From contig JADKGD010000075.1 in NCBI GenBank assembly GCA_016717145.1, positions 1 through 10,263 on the forward strand: a stretch of DNA of 10,263 nucleotides, in the 5' to 3' direction. Shown here one piece after another: positions 1 through 5,916 of this stretch; position 1 is the stretch's first letter, and every line of letters begins with the position of its first letter. The notes beneath the pieces were generated by a model, which ran no database searches, was not told the DNA's origin, and saw only the letters and a program-made list of their open reading frames with translations. A program made the translations under genes and the position numbers. This DNA is from Saprospiraceae bacterium (GTDB lineage: Bacteria > Bacteroidota > Bacteroidia > Chitinophagales > Saprospiraceae).

Positions 1-1
1 A

Positions 2-964
2 ATATTTTTTATTCTTACTTTAAGCTTATCTGTAACCTTATATGGACAAAAAATTTATGAGAGTTACATTAAGCAAAATGACAGTTTACGTATTGGTAAT
101 GGGAAGACAGATTTTCTACCATTCAATGACAAAGGCTATACTCTCATTCTGCCTGACACTACAACATTGATTAATGGAGTAATCATTTCCCTTGAAGATG
201 AGAAATTTAATTTATTAGACAATCCTAAACAACAAATTTACAAGGAAGCTAACTCAAAAAATTTGGCAGTGTTATATATTTCAACAGGTATTCCTGTTGA
301 CTTTTATTTTTCCGAAAAATCACTTTCTTTTATTGACACGACAATTTTGAATGTTTTTAAAAAGTATAATTTATCCAACAAAAATATTTTCTTTCTTGGA
401 GTTAGTTTATCAGGACACAGAGCCTTAAAGTATGTTGAATATTTTAAAACAGGAAAATCTAAATTTAAACCTGACATTAAAGGAATAATTTTGTGTGACG
501 GTGTACTTGATTGGGTAAGGCAATGGTATGAAGAACGCAAAGGGATTAAAGATAATTTTGCACCAAGTGCTGTATTTTCGGGTAAACTCATTACTTACCT
601 TTTTGAAAAAAATCTTAAAGGGACACCTAAAAATAATCTCAATGCCTACTTGGACTTTTCACCTTACAGTTATTTTGACGAAAAAAATAGGCATCTTAAA
701 TATTTTAGCGACTTGACAATTAGAGCTTACACAGAACCTGCAACATATTATTGGATGAATGAAAGAAGAAAAGGTGTTTTTGACACAAACTTTCCTGATA
801 TGGTGGGCATTATCAATGAGCTAAAATTATTCGGAAATCAAAAAAATGAACTAATAGTATTTAATCAGGACATTGAAATCAACGACAGGAGAAACCCTTA
901 TTACACTTGGACTTTGGTAGACAAAACAGAGTTGACAATTTGGATGATAGGCTTAGCAAAATAA
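2..964 (+). CDS. Secreted alpha/beta-hydrolase-like protein, 5' end outside the window
   Basis: The frame is open from the first bases of the window, so the ATG at 167 is internal and the true start lies upstream. The first visible residues (IFFILTLSLSVTLYGQ) are the hydrophobic core and end of a Sec signal peptide, so the protein is probably exported. 320 residues are visible. A beta-strand then GVSLSG (Ser codon 404-406, about visible residue 135) resembles the nucleophile elbow GxSxG of alpha/beta hydrolases, followed by a helix HRALKYVEYF and a strand with GIILCDGVLDW. The last glycine of the elbow is replaced by serine, and I cannot place the Asp and His of the triad with certainty. Substrate is unknown. 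The gene is intact and is followed 11 bp later by an attC-like element, so it may be a cassette. Stop at 962-964. The superfamily call is moderately sure, the enzymatic activity is not. Confidence 0.6.
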   Translation: MFFILTLSLSVTLYGQKIYESYIKQNDSLRIGNGKTDFLPFNDKGYTLILPDTTTLINGVIISLEDEKFNLLDNPKQQIYKEANSKNLAVLYISTGIPVDFYFSEKSLSFIDTTILNVFKKYNLSNKNIFFLGVSLSGHRALKYVEYFKTGKSKFKPDIKGIILCDGVLDWVRQWYEERKGIKDNFAPSAVFSGKLITYLFEKNLKGTPKNNLNAYLDFSPYSYFDEKNRHLKYFSDLTIRAYTEPATYYWMNERRKGVFDTNFPDMVGIINELKLFGNQKNELIVFNQDIEINDRRNPYYTWTLVDKTELTIWMIGLAK

Positions 965-975
965 ACTACGCACAA

Positions 976-1168
976 TAACATTGGTATTGCCAATAGTGAG
1001 GCTAGACATTGAAATAATCAGCAGTGGTAATTCTGTTGTACTTCAGTTCAGGGCTTGACGAATAAAGCCCAGCTTTAGTTCTTATTATTTAACTTTATCA
1101 AAAAGCCAGGCAGCGGTTCCGGGCGGACGAATATAATATTCCCCACCATCGGCAATACCTGCCCGTTA
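976..1168. repeat. attC-like inverted structure between hydrolase and TA genes
   Basis: TAAC (976-979) and GTTA (1165-1168) bracket two long arms. GGTATTGCC at 983-991 is perfectly complementary to GGCAATACC at 1151-1159, and the pairing extends to 983-1001 against 1141-1159 with 16 of 19 positions matched. The three mismatches are A opposite C on the top strand, which become T opposite G wobbles on the bottom strand, the strand that folds in integron attC sites. The 139-base interior holds a smaller hairpin, GGGCTT (1051-1056) with AAGCCC (1065-1070). Order and size (core, spacer, arm, long variable loop, arm, spacer, core; 193 bp) fit a long chromosomal attC. The core GTTATGT does not fit strict GTTRRRY, so this is an inference from structure. 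Confidence 0.45.
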
Positions 1169-1189
1169 TGTGGGATATAGAAAAAAAAA

Positions 1190-1221
1190 GTTGTAGGAAT
1201 TACTAAAAATTGGTAACTTTG
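1190..1221 (+). promoter_or_regulatory. Bacteroidota-type promoter for the toxin-antitoxin pair
   Basis: A -7 box TAACTTTG (1214-1221) matches TAnnTTTG, and GTTG (1190-1193) sits 20 bases upstream as a -33 box, close to the Bacteroidota consensus TTTG-N19-TAnnTTTG. The antitoxin ATG follows at 1239. The promoter lies inside the putative cassette, downstream of the junction, so the TA pair would be expressed wherever it is inserted. Confidence 0.55.
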
Positions 1222-1238
1222 CATAAAAAGTAAATTTA

Positions 1239-1490
1239 ATGAGCAAGAATACGTCAGTAGCTTTAGGAACCCACTTCGAAGAATTTGCAAAGAACCGAAT
1301 AGAAGAAGGAAGGTATAAAAATATAAGTGAAGTAATAAGGGCAGGGCTGCGATTACTTGAAGATGAAGAACAAAAATTTGCAATATTAAGAAATGCAATA
1401 AAAGAAGGGATTGAAAGTGGTGTTGCTGCAAATTTTGACTCGGAAAAACACTTGGAGTTATTGAAAAGAAATAGGATGAAAAATGCCTAA
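1239..1490 (+). CDS. parD: Type II antitoxin, ParD-like
   Basis: 83-residue protein. The N-terminus (SVALGTHFEEFAKNRIEEGRY) followed by ISEVIRAGLRLLEDEE is the ribbon-helix-helix pattern of ParD/CC2985-type antitoxins: a strand for DNA contact, then two helices, with the (I/V)SEVIRxGLRLLE signature at residues 30-42. The acidic to amphipathic C-terminus (KEGIESGVAANFDSEKHLELLK) would wrap the toxin. Expected roles are neutralising the ParE partner by direct binding and autorepressing the operon by binding its promoter. It overlaps the toxin gene by 8 bases (stop 1488-1490, toxin start 1483), implying translational coupling. It has its own promoter just upstream and no obvious Shine-Dalgarno. 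Intact. The symbol is by family, not by orthology to plasmid RK2 parD. Confidence 0.85.
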   Translation: MSKNTSVALGTHFEEFAKNRIEEGRYKNISEVIRAGLRLLEDEEQKFAILRNAIKEGIESGVAANFDSEKHLELLKRNRMKNA

Positions 1491-1782
1491 ATTTCAATTA
1501 TCGAACAAAGCAATAGAAGATTTAAGTGCAATTTGGAATTATACGTATGAAACATGGTCAGAAAAACAAGCTGACAAATATTACCAAGAAATACTAAATA
1601 AGTGGGTTGAGATTTCGGATACCCCAAAAGAAGGTAAAATTTACGAAGGAATATGGGAGTCACTTAAAGGGTCAAGAATTAATAAACATATAATATTTTA
1701 CAGAGAGATTGGAAATGAAGTGATAGAAATTGAAAGAATATTGCATCAAAAAATGGACATCAAAATAAGACTTAAAAAATAA
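1483..1782 (+). CDS. parE: Type II toxin, ParE/RelE superfamily
   Basis: 99-residue basic protein, usual length for ParE toxins. It opens with FQLSNKAIEDLSAIWNYTYETWSEKQADKYY, the typical helical hairpin of the family. It ends with the conserved sheet: GSRINKHIIFYREIGNEVIEIERILHQKMD, with the H-I-I-F-Y-R and R-I-L-H-x-x-M-D patterns at about residues 66-93. Characterised ParE toxins inhibit DNA gyrase; related RelE proteins cleave mRNA. ParE is favoured because of the ParD partner and the RILHQKMD end, but the target here is inferred. It overlaps the antitoxin by 8 bases and has no start site of its own. Both genes are intact, while many downstream genes are broken, and the pair lies within inverted cassette-like ends (1165-1178 and 1784-1798). 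Confidence 0.85.
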   Translation: MPKFQLSNKAIEDLSAIWNYTYETWSEKQADKYYQEILNKWVEISDTPKEGKIYEGIWESLKGSRINKHIIFYREIGNEVIEIERILHQKMDIKIRLKK

Positions 1783-1783
1783 A

Positions 1784-1845
1784 ATACCCCACATAGTCAG
1801 TGGACGACCACAACACGGCTCTTATACGCAGTGTTCGGCTTACAT
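1784..1845. repeat. attC-like junction after the toxin gene (weak)
   Basis: ATACCCCACA at 1784-1793 is the reverse complement of 9 of 10 bases at 1169-1178, directly after the GTTA that opens the TA segment. This is the relation expected between the two ends of one integron cassette. The TAAC core itself has decayed or diverged to TAGTC. It is followed by a small hairpin GTGG/CCAC (1800-1803, 1808-1811) and a longer imperfect one, AACACgGC (1812-1819) with GCaGTGTT (1828-1835). The downstream partner core is unclear; GTTCGGC at 1833-1839 is a candidate. Confidence 0.35.
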
Positions 1846-2130
1846 GTTCGCAATTTAATCTAGCTGAAAACCGTAGTTTTCAGGTCCTTCATTTCGAGTG
1901 AACCGTTCACTCCGATGCCATTATGGCACCATTCTGTCTCAGTGCGCAAACCGATGGGTTCAATAAGAGATATCAACAGTGATTGATAGCCCCATTTTTA
2001 AGTCGTTGTAAGGTAATAGTTGTTATCAGAATCGGGCTTTTGAGCTACCATCACGTTTTCTGCACTGATTCCGGAGCCGATAGTTCATTCGCTTCGATGA
2101 CACTTATGAGCATGATTTTCAATGGCGGAA
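1799..2130. other. Non-coding stretch with three tandem perfect hairpins
   Basis: No credible gene is visible. 1864-1928 carries three consecutive near-contiguous inverted repeats: CTGAAAAC/GTTTTCAG (1864-1871, 1876-1883, 4-base loop CGTA), GAGTGAAC/GTTCACTC (1896-1903, 1905-1912, 1-base centre) and TGCCAT/ATGGCA (1916-1921, 1923-1928). The minus strand has a short open stretch ending at a TAG at 1862-1860, but it has an in-frame stop at 2000-1998 and no family I recognise, so I treat it as non-coding or a remnant. A structured RNA, the inner part of a recombination site, or an IS end are all possible. Confidence 0.4.
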
Positions 2131-2247
2131 GCTTACAGTGTACATAATGAATCTACTAAAAATCATAGAAATAGGTTGTGAGACTCAATACAAAACAATT
2201 TTTATAATGATGAATGAAAAAAATGGTATTTTCACGCTCTGCCGTTA
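2131..2247. repeat. Cassette-junction repeat, truncated copy A
   Basis: 117 bp matching the last 117 bp of copies B and C (from GCTTAC to the terminal CGTTA); by my count 108 of 117 positions equal copy B, with no indels. The hairpin half of the repeat is missing or diverged upstream. The GTTA at 2244-2247 opens the lipoprotein segment. Confidence 0.75.
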
Positions 2248-2252
2248 TAGGC

Positions 2253-2260
2253 TATGTTTG
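2253..2260 (+). promoter_or_regulatory. Possible -7 box upstream of the lipoprotein gene
   Basis: TATGTTTG matches TAnnTTTG and lies 46 bases before the lipoprotein ATG, just inside the putative cassette. No good TTTG -33 box is seen about 19 bases upstream, so this is weak. Confidence 0.25.
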
Positions 2261-2305
2261 AACAACCACTCAAACGACAATACAAACAATAAATTGAATA
2301 ACGAA

Positions 2306-2749
2306 ATGACCAAACAAATTTTTAAAAACACACTAAAAACATTTGCTTTCATATTTTTTATGTCAGCAATCATATGTTGTAACTCTAACAACAAAACAGA
2401 AACGAAAGACAGTTCAACCGCAATTTCTGAAAATGAAAGCATTCCTGACTCTGTTGTTCAGTTTTTAATTATTTCGGCTTCCAATGATTTTCGTAATCAT
2501 CAACCACCGACACCTATTGATTTCCGGAATGTGAAAATTGGCTATATTAAAACTCCAAACAGTGAAAAGACTTTTCTCTTATGTGGAGAATTTTTATCTC
2601 AAGAGAATAAGGAGTGGACAGAGTTTACTACTATTAAAACATCTGGGTATGAACAATATCTCGGAAAAACGCTATATTGCCAAGACGCAACAATGGTTTT
2701 GACAGATGAAAACTTATCAGTTGAATTAAAGAATAAATTGACAGAGTAA
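2306..2749 (+). CDS. Small lipoprotein of unknown function
   Basis: I choose the ATG at 2306 (147 residues). The in-frame ATG at 2138 lies inside the junction repeat, and extending to it would place 56 unlikely residues before the signal peptide. From 2306 the protein begins with a basic stretch (MTKQIFKNTLK) and a hydrophobic segment FAFIFFMSAIICC, which reads as a lipoprotein signal with a lipobox cysteine at about residue 24 or 25, followed by a polar linker rich in N, K, T, S. The mature domain (about residues 45-147) has DFRNHQPPTPIDFRNVKIGYI, FLLCGEFLSQ and the run TIKTSGYEQYLGKTLYCQD. I recognise no named family. It is probably anchored at the outer or inner membrane, facing the periplasm. 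It is the only gene between junction copies A and B, and is intact. Confidence 0.7.
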   Translation: MTKQIFKNTLKTFAFIFFMSAIICCNSNNKTETKDSSTAISENESIPDSVVQFLIISASNDFRNHQPPTPIDFRNVKIGYIKTPNSEKTFLLCGEFLSQENKEWTEFTTIKTSGYEQYLGKTLYCQDATMVLTDENLSVELKNKLTE

Positions 2750-2871
2750 TGAAATATTCGGCGAACAACATCTTACGAGACAATTAAACCGAAACAAGAC
2801 CTTTATTTATTCAACACGAACGACAATAAAAAAATGAACTATAATGACCGTCAAGAAAGAAACACAACCTA
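2750..2871. other. Gap between the lipoprotein stop and junction copy B
   Basis: AT-rich, no gene, no clear terminator. It ends in CCTATAAC (2868-2875), the exact reverse complement of GTTATAGG (2244-2251) that opens the same segment. Confidence 0.4.
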
Positions 2872-3063
2872 TAACAACTAAGCGTTCGTCGTGTCCAGCG
2901 GGCATGCGATGAACGCACTGTTGAACCTGCCCACCACGCCGCCAACGCTTACGGTATACATAATAAATCTACTAAAAATCATAGAAATGGGTTATGGGAC
3001 TCAATACAAAACAATTTTTATAATGATGAATAAAAAAAATGGTATTTTCACACTCTGACGTTA
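2872..3063. repeat. Cassette-junction repeat, full copy B (attC-like)
   Basis: 192 bp beginning with TAAC and ending with GTTA; by my count 186 of 192 bases equal copy C. The first about 80 bases form a GC-rich imperfect hairpin: AAGCGTT (2880-2886) pairs with AACGCTT (2944-2950), followed inward by CGTCGTG against CACGCCG and GCGGGCA against TGCCCAC, with unpaired extra bases as in attC sites. An AT-rich conserved tail of about 110 bases follows, up to the terminal GTTA. The tail has no counterpart in classical attC. The TATAAT within the tail could act as a promoter but is unproven. Confidence 0.65.
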
Positions 3064-3090
3064 AAAGACATTATAAAAGACAGACATACG

Positions 3091-5309
3091 ATGAAAAATC
3101 AATCTTGACATTTTTAATCTTATTCTTTTCGATAACGACATATTGCCAAACTAAAGAGACAATTTCAAAATTAAATTTCGACTTTGAAATAGCTGAAAAG
3201 GGAAGACCTGCTGATTGGAATAATTTCGGGAGTCCAAATTACATTCTTGCTCTTGACTCAACCAACATAAAAAGTGGGAAATATTCTGCTTCAATCGAAT
3301 TTAAAGAAGGAAATCCAGACTTCAAAGCTTGGGCATTTACAATTCCAGACAATTATGCAGGTAATAAAATAACACTTACAGGTTATATTAAAACCGAGAA
3401 CGTGACTGACGGATATGCTGGTCTTTGGATGAGAATTGACCCATCAATTGCCTTTGACAATATGAATAAAAATGGGGTAAAAGGCACAACTGACTGGACT
3501 AAATATGAGATAACTCTTGAGATGAACCCTGAAAAAACAAAACAAATTGTTATTGGGGATTATTAGTTGGAAAAGGTAAAATGTGGTTAGATAATTTTAA
3601 CGTATCTATTGATGGGAAAGACATTAAAGATCTAAAACCAATTGAAAGGAAATTATTTCCTGCTGAAAAAGATAAAGAATTTGACAAAGGCTCACTAATT
3701 ACAAGTATTTCGGTTGACAAAACCCAAATTGAAAATCTAAAAAGCCTTGGTTTAATTTGGGGCTTTTTGAAATACTATCACCCAAATATTGCTAAAGGAG
3801 AATACAACTGGGATTATGAACTTTTTAGAATTCTTCCAAAAGTTCTACATTCAGAAAACAGGAAAAATTGTGATAGTGTCTTGATAAAATGGATAGATAG
3901 TTTTGATGAATTTTCGCAAGGAAAAGAAACTGTGATTAAATCATCAGAAGTAAAAATGGAACCTGATTTAGTTTGGATTAAAAATTCTAATTTTTCAGAT
4001 GAACTCACGACCTTACTATTAAAAGTAAAAAATGCAGATAGACCCAAAGAGCATTACTATATAGGATTACAACCAGGAGTTGGCAACCCTGACTTTAAAA
4101 ACGAAAATGCTTATTCCTCAGATGAAATATCCCGATGCAGGTTTTCGTCTTTTGACTTTATACAGATATTGGAACATTATTCAATATTACTTCCCTTATA
4201 AAAATCTCATCGAAGAAGATTGGAAAAATGTATTAGAAGAATTTATTCCCAAATTTATTGAAGCAAAAGATGATACAGAATACATGCTTACTGTTTTAGA
4301 GCTTATTGGTCGGGTACACGACACCCATGCAAATATTTGGGGTGGAAACCCAGTTTTAAATAATCATTTCGGGTTTCGTTATACTACCATAGAACTAAGT
4401 TTTATTGAAAGCAAACCAGTTGTAACAGGTTTTTATAATGAAAAATTGGGAAAGGAAACCGAGTTAGAAATTGGTGATATTATCTCAGTTGTGAATAATA
4501 GACCAGTTGAAGAAATCGTAAATGAGAGATTGAAATATTTTCCAGCTTCGAATTATCCGACCAAATTAAGAGATATTTCCTCAAATCTTTTAAGAACAAA
4601 TGACTCTATAATTAATATTGAATTTATTAGAGGTGACAAAAGAGAAACCAAGAATTTAAAAACATTCTCTTCAAAAGAAATTAACATATACAGTAAATAC
4701 CAAGTTACAGATACTTGCTTCAAATTGATAAATAAAGACATTGCCTATATAAATAATGGTTCTCTTAAAAGAGAATACCTTCCTAAAATTTGGGAAGAAA
4801 TAGAAAATACAAAAGGGTTAATTATCGACATTAGAAATTACCCTTCTGATTTTCCCATCTATGATTTGAGTAGCTATTTAATGCCCCAAAGCACACCATT
4901 TGTTAAATTTACAAACGGTAGCATTGAAAGTCCAGGCCTTTTTACTTTTACAAAAACTTTAAATGCAGGAAAGGAAAACAAAAGTTATTTTAAAGGGAAA
5001 GTCGTCATATTAATAAATGAAATTTCACAGAGTTCTGCTGAATTTCACACAATGGCATATCGAGTTAATCCAAATTCAACTGTCATTGGTTCGACAACTG
5101 CAGGAGCGGACGGCAATGTTTCGCAATTTTACTTACCAGGTGGAATTAGCACGATGATTAGTGGAATTGGCGTTTATTATCCTGATGGAAAAGAAACACA
5201 AAGAATCGGTATTGTGCCTAACATTGAGCTTAAACCGACAATTCAAGGAATTACAAAAGGACAAGACGAATTAATTAATAAGGCAATAGAAATAATCAAC
5301 GGACAATAA
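3091..5309 (+). pseudogene. S41-type secreted peptidase, frameshifted
   Basis: Coding signal runs from ATG 3091 to stop 5307-5309, about 740 residues if repaired, a normal length for this S41 (C-terminal processing/tricorn-like) type. Three single-base breaks are needed. At 3095-3099 a sixth A restores a signal peptide MKKSILTFLILFFSITTYCQ. At 3555-3558 a fifth G joins VIG to LLVGKGKMWLDNF. Near 4110-4121 the frame passes from ENAYSS to MKYPDAGF. Open pieces are 3111-3566, 3567-4121 and 4122-5309. Domains in order: a galactose-binding-like module (GKYSASIEF...WLDNFNVSIDG); a helical N-terminal S41 region (LGLIWGFLKYYHPNI, YRYWNIIQYYFPYKNLI, HDTHANI); a PDZ-like part (ELEIGDIISVVNNRPVEEI); and the catalytic core with KVVILINEISQSSAEF (candidate Ser codon 5031-5033), GSTTAGADG and GIVPNIEL. 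It would cut peptides in the periplasm or outside. Mutation or sequencing error cannot be told apart here. Confidence 0.8.
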
Positions 5310-5667
5310 AATCGGCTTGTAACAGGGGTGTGGTAAAAGTGAGGCTTTTGTACTAGGCTTAATCCGCCGCGGCGGTTACTTTCTATTAGTCCGACAAGGC
5401 GGATACTAAATTTGAACTTTAATACTTTCTAAACCCTACCTTCGCCAAGCCCAAAAACGCCGTGTGAGTCTTGAGCAACCTATGAAGAAAGGTTGATTTG
5501 CTTTAAAGGATAACTTTATTTTCTTACGTTTGGCAAGTTATAAGCAAAACCATAGACAAAATCCATCCTGGATACCCAGACCAATACCTCATAGAGCTCT
5601 TAGTCAAAAAATAGTAGACAAATAATTTGCATTCTGCCAAGATGCGTAAAAGACAAATAACTACCGC
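5310..5667. other. Non-coding stretch after the peptidase, with attC-like ends
   Basis: GCTTGTAAC (5315-5323) and GTTATAAGC (5537-5545) form a 9-bp inverted pair with one mismatch and could be the outer cores of a long junction. Within it lie a perfect 12-bp palindrome, CCGCCGCGGCGG (5364-5375), and a hairpin TTAGTCCG (5386-5393) with CGGatACTAA (5400-5409). The first 10 bases of the peptidase segment (GTTAAAAGAC, 3060-3069) match the reverse complement of 5314-5323 at 8 of 10, as expected for a cassette end. The arms inside the cores do not pair well, so the call is tentative. Confidence 0.3.
5507..5614 (+). pseudogene. 35-codon open stretch, possible 3' gene remnant
   Basis: An open frame without a start codon ends in QYLIELLVKK and a TAG at 5612-5614. 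Its middle (DKIHPGYPDQYLIEL) has a protein-like composition, unlike the surrounding non-coding DNA. I recognise no family. It may be the end of a gene lost when the segment was shortened, or chance. Confidence 0.2.
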
Positions 5668-5859
5668 TAACAACTAAGCGTTCGTCGTGTTCAGCGGGCA
5701 TGCGATGAACGTGCTGTTGAACCTGCCCACCACGCCGCCAACGCTTACGGTATACATAATGAATCTACTAAAAATCATATAAATGGGTTATGGGACCCAA
5801 TACAAAACAATTTTTATAATGATGAATAAAAAAAATGGTATTTTCACACTCTGACGTTA
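5668..5859. repeat. Cassette-junction repeat, full copy C (attC-like)
   Basis: Same 192-bp element as copy B, TAAC at 5668-5671 to GTTA at 5856-5859, six substitutions and no indels relative to B. The hairpin arms AAGCGTT and AACGCTT are conserved; the differences fall in the loop and in the AT-rich tail. The flanks on both sides differ completely from those of copy B: CTACCGC before, TGCCTCATCC after. This defines the repeat ends sharply. Confidence 0.8.
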
Positions 5860-5916
5860 TGCCTCATCCTACAAAACGATACAATTACAAAGAGATAAAC
5901 ATCCGGCAAAAATATT

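Noticed and set aside
1075..1497. Minus-strand open frame of 140 codons opposite the antitoxin gene
   Set aside because: It is antisense to a clear ParD gene and to the junction, and its composition (runs of L, F, H) is that of a shadow frame.
2138..2305. Upstream ATG of the lipoprotein frame
   Set aside because: This part lies within junction repeat copy A and precedes a typical lipoprotein signal that starts at 2306; the extension is chance.
2131..5859. The three repeat copies as a CRISPR array
   Set aside because: The repeats are 117-192 bp, few, and separated by 0.6-2.6 kb of genes, unlike CRISPR repeats and spacers.
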